From DAOVRL01 sp964459805 (GTDB lineage: Bacteria; Planctomycetota; Phycisphaerae; Sedimentisphaerales; Anaerobacaceae), in contig CAYWOD010000017.1 in assembly GCA_964459805.1 (NCBI GenBank), forward strand, positions 1 through 26,977: 26,977 bases of DNA, given 5' to 3'. Position 1 is the stretch's first letter. The number at the start of each line of letters is the position of its first letter. The notes below the pieces were generated by a model, which was not told where the DNA came from, ran no database searches, and worked only from the letters and a program-made list of their open reading frames with translations. Made by a program: the position numbers and the translations under genes. This document shows, one piece after another, positions 1 to 8,400 of the stretch.

Positions 1-30
1 GACCAGGCTGGATTGTCCAGCTTGCTCACA

Positions 31-228
31 TCAGCTTCGCTTGGCGCACCCATTCCCAACCTTCTTTACCGAAACTTTTCCGTAATCAGCCATTGCCTCA
101 AGATAGCCGGAAATCCGCGCCTTATCCTTCTCAAGCTTTTTTGCAATTTCAGCGGGTGTCAGTAGAGATTCTTTGTGTAAAAGAAGATGGATTGCTTGCC
201 CCATCGTCTGTTCAGACATTTGCATCAT
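31..228 (-). CDS. Small winged-helix-like DNA-binding protein
   Basis: A short protein of about 62-65 residues ending in TGA at 31-33. Its middle (LTPAEIAKKLEKDKARISGYLE) reads like the recognition part of a winged helix-turn-helix, followed by a wing-like segment (YGKVSVKKVG). That suggests a MarR/ArsR-like or accessory transcription factor, but I cannot assign a family. The start is uncertain: a TTG at 240, ATGs at 228 and 225, and an ATG at 219 are all in frame. AAGGGAA lies at 241-247 and GGGGA at 229-233, so an ATG start is preferred. The gene is followed by only 30 bases in this window. Immediately upstream lies an 11-unit 12-bp repeat array that could be its control region. The call as a gene is moderate and the function is tentative. 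Confidence 0.5.
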   Translation of the reverse strand: MMQMSEQTMGQAIHLLLHKESLLTPAEIAKKLEKDKARISGYLEAMADYGKVSVKKVGNGCAKRS

Positions 229-253
229 TCCCCATGACAATTCCCTTAAAGCT

Positions 254-385
254 CAATCGATGAACCACTCGATGAGTCTATCGGCAGATCTATCGAGAAG
301 CCGGTCGATGAATCTCTCCGCTGAGCCACCGACAAATCTATCGATAAGCATCTCGATAGCCCCATCGAGCAATCTCTCGATGGGT
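254..385. repeat. Degenerate 12-bp tandem repeat array, about 11 units
   Basis: Eleven consecutive 12-base units can be laid end to end from 254 to 385, each resembling CTATCGATGAGT. The core TCGAT occupies positions 4-8 of the unit. It is intact in six units (254, 266, 302, 338, 350, 374) and altered in the rest (for example TCGAG at 290 and 362, TCGGC at 278, TCCGC at 314). The period is exact with no indels. The array lies just upstream of the small winged-helix gene and reads open on both strands because 12 is a multiple of three. It could be a minisatellite or an iterated protein-binding site; its role is unknown. Confidence 0.75.
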
Positions 386-525
386 TAACGGGAAATGCAA
401 GCGAAGTCAATACAAAAATTAACAAAATTAAATTTTCATAGCAGCTCTCCGCTAACGAGTTCCGATCTCCGCCGAACAAACTAAAATCACCTATTCCCCC
501 TAAATTAACGAACATGTTAAGATAC

Positions 526-627
526 AAAAAGTACGAGTTTTTACGAATTTTTGCTAAAAAAGCGCGAACGTTTTGCGCATTTTTGCAAATTTTCGTAACT
601 TTTTTCACCATTTTTGACCACTTTTTT
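526..627. other. Helically phased A/T-tracts, predicted curved DNA
   Basis: Ten runs of 4-7 A/T bases occur at 526-530, 538-542, 546-552, 556-561, 571-574, 579-584, 587-593, 600-605, 610-615 and 622-627. Their centres are on average about 10.7 bp apart, which is the helical repeat expected for intrinsically bent DNA. The wider region 400-940 carries no gene I can support. It is AT-rich, and A-runs continue less regularly to about 758. Curvature is inferred from spacing and not measured. Confidence 0.5.
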
Positions 628-940
628 CTTGCGTATCTCCCCCATACTCCCCAACATTACACATCAGCCCCCATTTTTAGCTCAAAAACCAACATCTCCA
701 CAAAAGAAAAGTAAAAAAACACGAAAAAACCCCAATTTCCCCCCAATGTCAAAAATTTCAATTCTCCCTCTTGTTAATCTGCGTAAAAAGAAAATCGTCA
801 ATCATAATCCCGTGAAAGACAGACACAATAACATTAGCCAAATGTACCGACATCTTTGCCATGCAATCATTATCGAACCCTTCATCCAAGCGGTTAAGCA
901 CCCAATTGACACACGTGCAGCGAACATAAATCTTTTGCAA

Positions 941-1993
941 TCACGCTGCGCTGAAAGCGGCGATTTTGCTCTTCAGCGCACGGCAGGCCGCCGTCGGGTC
1001 GCTCGCCTTGGTCACAGCCGAACAAACCGCAATCGCACCCGCGCCGGCCGCCAAGACCTCTTCAACGTTGTCCGGCGTTATCCCGCCTACCGCAACGCTG
1101 CCGATGCCCGTGCCGGTTAGCTCCTTTGCCGCCTGCTCGACATACTCCAAGCCCACCGCCTGCACTCCCGGCTTTGTATCGGTCGCAAAGACAGGACCCA
1201 GCGACACGTAAGTAACAAGCTCACTGCACGCCGCAACCAGTTGCTCGGCCGAGTGCGTGCTCTTGCCGATAATCAGCGGCGCCAACTGGAGCTTGCGGAC
1301 CTGCTCGGCAGGAAGATCGCTTTGCCCGAGGTGAACGCCGTCGGCACCGGCGGCTACAGCGATGTCCGCCCGGTCATTTATCATACTGAGCACGCCCGCC
1401 TCCCTGCATATCCGCACAAACTCGACGGCAACGGCAAACAGCTTATCGTCAGCAATATCCTTAGCCCGCAGTTGGATACAGTCGGCGCCGCTGGCAGCAC
1501 ACTTGTGCGCCAGCGATATAACTTCCGCCGGCAGGTTGCTCGTGATAATAACGTAAAGCTGCACGCCTCTGAATTTCTCGGCCGGCTCGCCGAAAAGAAC
1601 GATGTCCTTCTCAAGGGTGTAAGCGGCAAATCGCAGCTCCTCAATCGTCTCGGCCACGCGCGTGTTTTCCGTCCGGGCCATCTCGGCCAACGCCCGCAAC
1701 GCCTCGGTAAGCCGCTTGCAGCCTGCAGTAAAGCAATCTTTGAGATCGCCGCGCACAAGCTGACTATCAACCGTTTTGCCCACGCCAACATCACCGGCCG
1801 CATCCCTGCTCGCAATCAGACCGGCTGCGTCGAGTTTGCCGATGGCGGCACAAAGCGCGTGGCGAAGCGCTTTGGCGCGCGCTGTAAGCGAGGCCGAATT
1901 CAGCCCAAATCTGCAAAATTCCTCGACCACGCGGATCGCCTCGCGGGCACGATTGAAATTGGCGTCGATAATCCTGTAAACAGCGCGTTCCAT
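941..1993 (-). CDS. thiE: ThiD2-ThiE fusion, thiamine phosphate synthase
   Basis: A 350-residue two-domain protein for thiamine biosynthesis. Residues 1-140 match the ThiD2 domain, an alternative HMP/HMP-phosphate kinase fold often fused to ThiE (MERAVYRIIDANFNRAREAIR at the start, GCKRLTEALRALAE near 91). Residues 145-350 form the ThiE TIM barrel, which joins HMP pyrophosphate with thiazole phosphate to make thiamine phosphate. Visible motifs are CIQLRAKD (172-179), INDRAD (205-210), GVHLGQSD (219-226), GKSTHS (243-248), SLGPVFATDTKPG (264-276) and AVGGITPDN (301-309). The ATG at 1993 is chosen because ThiD2 homology begins exactly there, although the frame stays open upstream. The full length is normal for this fusion. 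No TPP riboswitch was found upstream. The substrate roles are known for the families; the assignment here is by motif. Confidence 0.93.
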   Translation of the reverse strand: MERAVYRIIDANFNRAREAIRVVEEFCRFGLNSASLTARAKALRHALCAAIGKLDAAGLIASRDAAGDVGVGKTVDSQLVRGDLKDCFTAGCKRLTEALRALAEMARTENTRVAETIEELRFAAYTLEKDIVLFGEPAEKFRGVQLYVIITSNLPAEVISLAHKCAASGADCIQLRAKDIADDKLFAVAVEFVRICREAGVLSMINDRADIAVAAGADGVHLGQSDLPAEQVRKLQLAPLIIGKSTHSAEQLVAACSELVTYVSLGPVFATDTKPGVQAVGLEYVEQAAKELTGTGIGSVAVGGITPDNVEEVLAAGAGAIAVCSAVTKASDPTAACRALKSKIAAFSAA

Positions 1994-2623
1994 ACCGCGC
2001 TCGATTATACGAGGCGACAACAACTGAGAATAGCTAAAACTTAGCTGGAAAACCCCCGCATGCGAGAGAATATTTGCACGCCGCTTGTGCCGATTGCCCC
2101 GGCACAGCACAACAGATGCCCGGCCGCGCAAAAAACGAGCGGAGCCGCCCCTCCTCCGGAGCGACCCCGCAATATATTCTCAGCAAGATCAGCCTCGCCC
2201 ATCTTGGCAGTCCAAGAAGAATCGGGCGGACATATCCTCCTCCAATAACGTTTTTAGGCCGTCCGCCCAATACAGTCAATCAGAAAACGAACTAATAAAA
2301 TTCGCAAAGCCTATGCCAACATCAGAAAGATCAACGCGCAATCGGCGCCGTTGCCCTGCCTAATCCCTTACAATCAAATAACTTACGCCCCCACAGAGAT
2401 TTTAGCCCGGCTGAACGCTCGCGTATTGCATTTTGCCGGTGCGTTGTTTTTCATCAACACCAGGCGTGCCCAACTGCTCCATTTTTACACTCCTGAGACT
2501 GGAAAAGAAGTAGTAAGAGGCAAATGCACCTTATGTTTACATAAAGCAACGTCGGTGGTGGGTAAAGTAAACGTGGCCAATAACAATATCCAGCGGCAGG
2601 AGAACAAGCGGTAAGCTCTTGTG
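1994..2623. other. Gene-poor interval between thiE and the sulfatase gene
   Basis: About 630 bases without a convincing gene. A TATAAT reads on the minus strand at 2009-2004, only 11 bases before the thiE start, so a very short or leaderless thiE transcript is conceivable; no good -35 box was seen. An inverted repeat GGGCGGAC/GTCCGCCC spans 2224-2231 and 2261-2268. A perfect palindrome TTATGTTTACATAA lies at 2531-2544. A TPP riboswitch core (CUGAGA with ACCUGAUCUGG) was looked for and not found. Confidence 0.5.
2402..2482 (-). CDS. Possible 26-residue peptide downstream of the sulfatase
   Basis: A short reading frame starting MEQLGTPGVDEKQ and ending in TAA. It is preceded by CAGGAG (2490-2495) with a 7-base spacer, which is an ideal ribosome-binding geometry. 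It begins 142 bases downstream of the sulfatase stop on the same strand. No family is recognised, and there is no membrane segment or cysteine. The ribosome-binding site is the only support, so it may well be chance. Confidence 0.18.
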   Translation of the reverse strand: MEQLGTPGVDEKQRTGKMQYASVQPG

Positions 2624-4576
2624 TTAGTCCTCCACTTGCGGTCGATATTTGGCGCGCACAAAAAGACGGCTGCTCCACCGAACAACCCATCGTCCGAAAA
2701 GGGTCTTCTTGCCACGTTCCTGCTGGCGAAGGCGAAAAATCGTGTTCTTCCGCCAGTTGGTGACACTCTCGGCTATCTCCCGCGCCTCCGCCTCAGACAC
2801 CTCCATCCGGACTAATTCGCCCGGATCGGTTGCGAGATCATAAACCCAGACAGCCTTTTCTTGCAGATCGTAAACAAACTTACGATCACCCATCACAAAG
2901 CCGCCAGGAGCTGGCTGCGTCCACCCGGAGAAATAGACCCGGCGCCCCTCCGGAATGCCCCCAAGTGCATCGAGGCCGTCAAATCCCGCTCCTCCTACCT
3001 CAAAGCCAAGCAGCCTTAACAAAGTGGGCGTCACATCAATAGAGCTGACCGGTTGTGTGATTTTGGTGCCGCCCTGCACAAGCAACGGCGCCCTGACGCA
3101 AAACGGAACGCGCAGAGCCTCGTCGAAGGCTATTCCGTCGTGGCCGCTCAAGCCGTGCTCGCCGAACGCCTCCCCGTGATCCCCGACTACGCAGAAAACC
3201 GTCTTGTCGGCAAGCCCAAGCCTCGTAAGCTCCGCGTCCAGCGCCTGCAGGAATTTGTCGGTATAGGAAATAGTCTGTCGATAACGCTCTACCGGTTCCT
3301 TGGCCAGCTCTGCAAACCACTCCGGAACCTCGTACGGATCGTGCGTGACCGAACAGAGAATCGTCAGAAGGAACGGCTTGCTGTCCCGCTTTATCCACTC
3401 GGCAATCGGGTCCAGCATGGCGAACTCGTCACAGGCCAAATACGCGATAAAGCTATTGGGATCGTTCAAATCCTCTCTCGTCCAGAATTTCTCGAAACCC
3501 AGGTTGTGAACCAGCCCGGCACGAGACTCAAAGTCACCCTTGGCCGACTGGAAAAAAGCCGTGCGAAAACCCAATTGCCTCTGTAGAACGGTTGCAAGAC
3601 TCGCATAAGGCTTGACCGCCGGAACCACCTCAGCCAAATCATCCGAAGCTGAAGGAAACCGCCCCGTCAAAAGCGCGAACAGCGCCTTCGTCGTATGGGT
3701 AACCGACGAACGGGTATTGGTGAATTCAACGCCCTGCCCTGCCAGGCGGGCCAAATACGGCGTCAAAGCACTTTGTCTGTCGCTAAGTGACGTGTACATA
3801 TACTGAACCCCCTCCATAATAACAATGACCACGTTGTGATTTGCCCGATCTGACCTAAGCCCCAGTTGGACCTGGTTAGAGTAAGGCAGCCGCCGGTGCG
3901 ATTCTATCAGCCGGAGGTGAAACAGACTCACTACAGCTCGCACGTGAGGACTGCTGGCGTGCGTCGAGTTGCCAGAACCAACAAAGGGACGAGTGAGAAC
4001 CGCCCCCAAGCCGACTATCAGGCAGGCAGCAATTCTGATCGTAAAGCGCCTGCGGTTGTAGGCCCTCAGCCTCGGCCTCGCCAAAACACAAAAAAGAAAC
4101 CCAAGCCCCATGGCGCTCGGGCCAAGCAGAATCGTCGCCGCCAGTGGCATCTTCACAAGGTTAACACCTATCATAAGCAGGGCGTTCGCAGGGTCACGAA
4201 CCACTGAAAGCAGTGCCCTCGGCACTATCTCCGTCCCGGTCCTTATCAAATACGCGGCGTGCACAATCGACCACGTACAGACAACAGCGGCAACAGTAGT
4301 AACTACCCGAAACACCCACCTCCGAGACCACCGGAAGCAAACCAGCACCAAAACAAGCTCGGCCAACACCAAAAAAGAAATGTCGGCAAGAATCCAGCGA
4401 AAGTAGCCTCCAATGTCCTTGTCACGGCAGGCTTGTAAGAATTTCGCCGACAGCGTGCAAAACAACGCCCCAAACATAATGAGGCTGTAGGCGCGAGCGG
4501 CGGCAAGGCCATACATACGGCGAGCGACCGGTAGCTTTCCAGCAGTGCGGTTTGGTTGTGAACGGTCAATATGCAC
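2624..4576 (-). CDS. Membrane-anchored LTA-synthase-type sulfatase/phosphotransferase
   Basis: A 650-residue alkaline-phosphatase-superfamily enzyme with an N-terminal membrane part. Hydrophobic helices lie at roughly 28-45, 62-80, 88-110, 130-165 and 178-198, and the outward-facing catalytic domain spans about 245-600. Metal and catalytic positions resemble LtaS-type enzymes: Glu255 in VVIVIMEG, a threonine nucleophile in SVTHTTKALF (T295 or T296), D466 and H467 in VVGDHGEAFGEHG, and H479 in SGHD. The family transfers phosphoglycerol or cleaves sulfate or phosphate esters at the cell surface; the substrate cannot be told here. The start is GTG at 4576, because an in-frame TAA lies just upstream; an internal ATG at 4516 is an alternative. 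No partner gene is adjacent. Confidence 0.85.
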   Translation of the reverse strand: MHIDRSQPNRTAGKLPVARRMYGLAAARAYSLIMFGALFCTLSAKFLQACRDKDIGGYFRWILADISFLVLAELVLVLVCFRWSRRWVFRVVTTVAAVVCTWSIVHAAYLIRTGTEIVPRALLSVVRDPANALLMIGVNLVKMPLAATILLGPSAMGLGFLFCVLARPRLRAYNRRRFTIRIAACLIVGLGAVLTRPFVGSGNSTHASSPHVRAVVSLFHLRLIESHRRLPYSNQVQLGLRSDRANHNVVIVIMEGVQYMYTSLSDRQSALTPYLARLAGQGVEFTNTRSSVTHTTKALFALLTGRFPSASDDLAEVVPAVKPYASLATVLQRQLGFRTAFFQSAKGDFESRAGLVHNLGFEKFWTREDLNDPNSFIAYLACDEFAMLDPIAEWIKRDSKPFLLTILCSVTHDPYEVPEWFAELAKEPVERYRQTISYTDKFLQALDAELTRLGLADKTVFCVVGDHGEAFGEHGLSGHDGIAFDEALRVPFCVRAPLLVQGGTKITQPVSSIDVTPTLLRLLGFEVGGAGFDGLDALGGIPEGRRVYFSGWTQPAPGGFVMGDRKFVYDLQEKAVWVYDLATDPGELVRMEVSEAEAREIAESVTNWRKNTIFRLRQQERGKKTLFGRWVVRWSSRLFVRAKYRPQVED

Positions 4577-4735
4577 GGCGTGTTAAGCTACCAGAACTAA
4601 GACAAAAAGGCAAGCTCCTTTATCGAACAAGCCGCAGTCGTCAAATGGGAGGCTCCTGATCAACTTCGCCGATTGACATTCACGCGGTGGTTTTCGCCGC
4701 CGCTACCGCTCTCAGCAGTAGGAGGAAAACCAGAT

Positions 4736-4837
4736 ATGATCAGAACAACAAGACACTCCTGTCTTTACAGGGGCTTATCGCTGGTCGATGCGATGGTCTC
4801 GATTGCCATCATATCCGTGGCTGTTATAGGAGCTTAA
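4736..4837 (+). pseudogene. Truncated type IV prepilin leader (33 codons)
   Basis: AGGAGG at 4719-4724 precedes an ATG at 4736. The 33-residue product contains a classic prepilin N-terminal methylation signal: basic residues, then RG followed by LSLVDAMVSIAIISVAVIGA. The hydrophobic stretch is intact but the frame ends at TAA (4835-4837) just where a pilin helix would continue into the globular domain. Six bases further on there is a GC-rich hairpin. The family is the PilE/PulG/PilV-like pseudopilins, cleaved by a prepilin peptidase after Gly. It is probably a remnant of a longer gene, but the good ribosome-binding site leaves open an expressed membrane micropeptide. Confidence 0.55.
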
Positions 4838-4843
4838 ACTTAT

Positions 4844-4882
4844 CCCGGCTTCGCCGGGCGGTTTATTTGTCTTTACAAAGAC
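4844..4882 (+). terminator. Tandem hairpins after the prepilin remnant
   Basis: CCCGGC-TTC-GCCGGG forms a perfect 6-bp stem at 4844-4858, followed by T-rich CGGTTTATTT. A second perfect inverted repeat, GTCTTT-AC-AAAGAC, lies at 4869-4882. The position just after the stop codon suits a transcription terminator, though the U-tract is interrupted. It could instead be the end of an inserted small repeat that truncated the prepilin gene. Confidence 0.35.
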
Positions 4883-5247
4883 CACTTGACCTCTTATGGC
4901 TATTTAAGCCAGGATATCTGAATTTGGTCACAAATACACATTCATATACTATAAACTTAATAATATAGATAGCTTAGTAGTAATACTAGTATAGCCTGTT
5001 AGATTGTTATGTTTTGCCCTTGTGGCTTCACAACCCTTTGTGGGGTTGCCTGTTAGCACCGGCATTTACCGTCGCACCCTGTGTAAAAGGTGTACGTTTC
5101 GCAGTTGTTTACTCCACAGTAACCAACAAATGGTATCATTCTACGGCAAGAGGGAGTTAAGTGTCGTCAAATATCAGAGATTGACTAACCGGTTTTCCAT
5201 ACTTACGAGCGCCTTGGTGGGCAGACGCTGAGTCTCCAGCCTTAAGA
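4883..5247. other. Non-coding AT-rich interval upstream of the activase gene
   Basis: No gene is supported here. Two hairpins are visible: CAACCC/GGGTTG with a 6-base loop (5031-5048), and GTTGTTTACT/AGTAACCAAC with one mismatch and a CCAC loop (5104-5127). Composition is more AT-rich than the flanking genes, especially 4920-5000. No tRNA, insertion-sequence end or riboswitch was recognised. Confidence 0.4.
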
Positions 5248-5336
5248 TGTTGACTGCTTGTCAGTATGCCGAGTAGTGTTAATTGCTTGAATACCTGGCC
5301 CGAGTAATTATAATAGTCGGTGAGTGTTAGTTGCTT
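5248..5336 (+). repeat. Three short direct repeats around the activase promoter
   Basis: The 12-mer TGTTRAYTGCTT-type motif occurs three times on the plus strand: TGTTGACTGCTT (5248-5259), TGTTAATTGCTT (5277-5288) and TGTTAGTTGCTT (5325-5336). Start-to-start distances are 29 and 48 bases. The second copy overlaps the -35 element and the third lies just after the expected transcription start. This placement is typical of regulator half-sites, but no known regulator is identified. Confidence 0.45.
5287..5314 (+). promoter_or_regulatory. Sigma70-like promoter of the activase gene
   Basis: TTGAAT (5287-5292) and a perfect TATAAT (5309-5314) are separated by 16 bases. A start near 5321 would give a leader of about 85 bases before the ATG at 5407. 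AAGGAG (5399-5404) is a plausible Shine-Dalgarno sequence, although its spacing to the ATG is very short; the slightly upstream purine-rich GGGGCAAGGAG may act instead. Confidence 0.55.
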
Positions 5337-5406
5337 CTGGATAGGCACCATTAGAGATTTGGCTGAAACGTCGGTATCTACGTAGTGAGGACGGGGCAAG
5401 GAGACT

Positions 5407-8400
5407 ATGGACAAAGTGAATAAAGCAAAGGCAGTCAGTTCAGAGAAGGCTCTATTTGGAGGGTTTGATGTGGGTAGTGGTCTCGTGCATTATGCGGTCC
5501 TTAATGCGGCCAAGGACATAGTGTACTGCCCGGAGCCGATAATGCACTTTGCCAACCCAATTGGGGCAATTAGGGAGGGTTGGCGGGATGTAATTGGTAA
5601 ATTCGGGAGAGCCGCCATCAAAAATACAGCCTTTACTGGAAGCGGTGCCCAAGCCTTCCCGAAGGTTATGCCCGGCGTTACCTATGTTTATGACAGTGTC
5701 GTAATCCCGAAAGGCGCGGGACTTATCCAGCGCAAGGCTAAATATATATTCCATATCGGAGCGAAGGACTCGTACTTTTTCAACATCAGCCAGGTAAACG
5801 GCAAGAAAATTATCCAGGAATGGAAGACCGGGAGCAAGTGTGGGGGTGGGTCTGGTACGCTTATCGAGAAGCAGTGCAGAAGATTGTTTGAGGGCGAGGT
5901 GCCGGCGCCGAGCCTGGAGGATACGAGCGATGCAATCGATGAAGGTGACAGGAAGAAGATCAGGGCAAGGAACCGAAGCAAGCTCCAAGTCCGTTTGGAA
6001 GAGATGTTCTGCCGGGCGGAGGCAGAGGCGCAAAGCTCAACTGAGCCCAGCGAGTTCCTGGCGAGATGCGGCGTGGTTATTCAGTCGGACTTGATTCACA
6101 AGCAAAATGAGGGCGTGGCGAGGCGGGATAATTTGGCGGGCCTCTTTAGGACGGTTGCCAGAAACTTTAAGATAGACGTTCTTGGTTCGAGGGGTTTTGA
6201 GAGTTCGAGCAGTTCCGGTTACGCCATAGCGACCGGCGGCGTTATGAGTAATGATCTGGTAAGAGAGGGGCTCGCGCAGTTGTTGGGAATCCGCATAGAA
6301 AGGCCGAGATATTTCCATAACGTCGCGGCGATAGGAGCAGCCTTGAAAGGGTTAGAAGACAACAACAGCGTTGTCTTTAACCTTGAGCAGCTCGATAGGG
6401 TCGCACAGTATAGCAGGGAAAAACGACAATTTAGCCCGCCTCTGTCGCAGTCGCTTGACAAGGTGCGCGAAAAAAGCGAGGGCCTCACCGGAGAAATCCC
6501 ACAGGGCACAGAGGTCGTTTTAGGAATCGACGGCGGCAGCACCACTACCAAAGGGGCACTCGTCGAGATTGCGACGGGCAGATTGCTCGACAAGCTCTAT
6601 ATTAAAACCCACGGCAATCCCGAAGAATCCCTCAAGCGCGTCCTCAAGTACCTTAGCAGACACAAAGACACTGTGGTCGTCAAAGGAGTCGGCACCACCG
6701 GATCCGCCCGGAAGCTGTACGAGAAGATTCTCCTTGGCAAGAGGCGGGCTGAGGAATTAGCGAACGCGGGCGCCGAAGTAGTCGATAGAGTTACCGACGA
6801 GATCACCTGTCACGCCCTTGGTGTTAAGCACTGCAACCCTGAGATTGACACAATCTTTGAAGTTGGCGGCCAGGATATGAAGTTCACCAGCTTTGGCCCG
6901 GATGGAACGGTCAAAGAGGCGAAGATGAATTATAGCTGCCAGGCGGGCTCCGGCCAGACACTTGAGAACATGGCCGACATCATCAATCTCAATGTAGAGG
7001 ATTCTCTGCAGGAGGCCGCTCTTCGCGCCCCGCGCGTGCCCATCATCGACTCGACCTGCGGTGTCTTTATGGAGATGGATGAGAACCGCCTCATTGCCGA
7101 GGGCTTCAGCAGGGACGAGATAGCCGCCGCGATAGTAAGGGGCACCGCCGCCAGCTACTACTACAAGTTCGTAGGAGGCTCGCAGCACGTCGGGCAAAAG
7201 TGCTCGGCGCAGGGCGGCCCGCCCCTGGGAAAGGCGTTTCTGGCCGCACTTGCGCAGGTCACGAATAAGCAAATTGAGGGCTATCCTCATCGGGAAATGT
7301 TCGGGGCGTGGGGCCAGGGGCTGGACATAATTGAGAACATAAAACAGTTCGAGCAGGAGGGTAAAAAATACGGCTCAGCTTTTCGCGGGTGGAATCTGGT
7401 CGATATGCCTTTTGAGAAGCGCAGTATCTCCTGTAGAGAGTTGTTCAAAGACAAATCCTGCGGAATGAGAGACTGCCAGCTCGAAATCTTCTCCATAGAA
7501 GATGACGAGATAATCACCGGCGGCTTTTGCCCAAGGGGCAATTCCGAGGCATCGAGAAAACCCAAGACAAATTATGTCGATAGGTACCACAAAATATACG
7601 AAAAGCACTTCAAAAAACAGGGCGCCCTACAGGCCGACCTTGCTTCCGCTGCCTTAGACGGTAGCGCGATCACCGTCGGCATCAAAAGGAGCACGGCAAC
7701 CCTCGGAGAAAAGGGAATCTGGAGCGCCGCGCTATTCAACAAGCTTGGCTTCTGCCCCGTGGTCTCAGCCAGGAGCACCAAGGAAATAGCAAAAATAGGC
7801 GTCGATAATTCGAGAACAGAGTTTTGCATAGCGAGAAAGCTCGCAACGGGCCATGCCTCCGTCCTCAACGACGACCCTAACATTGAGTACCTGTTCAACC
7901 CGAGTTTCATCGAGCAGCGAACAGGCGAGCCGCCGGATCTCAAGTACTGTATCTATACAGAATCCGAAGGCTACATCCTCAACGATGTCCTTTCTCTCGA
8001 CAAGAGCAAGCAGATAAACCCCATCCTCCATTTCGGAGACGAAGAGCTTGTTGTTCAGGCGTTCAGACGGGAATTCGACAGGCTCGGATTCGCCTTTTCC
8101 GACAGGGGCATAAGGGCCGCAATCAAATACGCCGACCAGATGGAAGAACAGTTCAAAGCCGAGCTCTACGCCGAGGGCGATAAGTTCCTCCGGCGAATTG
8201 AAGCCGACAACGAAAAGGCCTATGTCGGCATAGGACGAGACTACGTCCTGCTCGATCCCGAAGCCAGCTCGAACTCCGGCTCAATGTTCTCCCAGGTAAG
8301 GGGCCTCGACTACATACCACAGGTCTTCATCGAGCATAAATTTGAGGATATTCGGCTCGACCAGATCGTGGAGAATGAGTTCTGGGTACAGAGCGTGAAG

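Noticed and set aside
1..30. Terminator hairpin CTGGA-TTG-TCCAG at 8-20 after the winged-helix gene
   Set aside because: The stem is 5 bp without a T-run, and the window edge prevents further assessment.
254..385. CRISPR array
   Set aside because: Units are 12 bp and contiguous, without spacers, and there are no cas genes.
246..611. A 121-codon minus-strand frame covering the repeat array
   Set aside because: The second half is only translation of the 12-bp repeat, and the first half is low-complexity AT-rich sequence. No protein signature.
758..940. A 60-codon frame directly continuing, in frame, after the thiE stop codon
   Set aside because: It has no ribosome site and a non-ATG start, and thiE is already full length at its stop. 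It matches no family, so readthrough or a separate gene is not supported.
1994..2300. TPP riboswitch upstream of thiE
   Set aside because: A CTGAGA-like string reads on the minus strand near 2180, but the ACCC and ACCTGATCTGG parts are absent.
5004..5231. A 75-codon plus-strand frame before the activase promoter
   Set aside because: It has a TTG start, no ribosome site, unusual composition and no recognisable motif; it is taken as chance.
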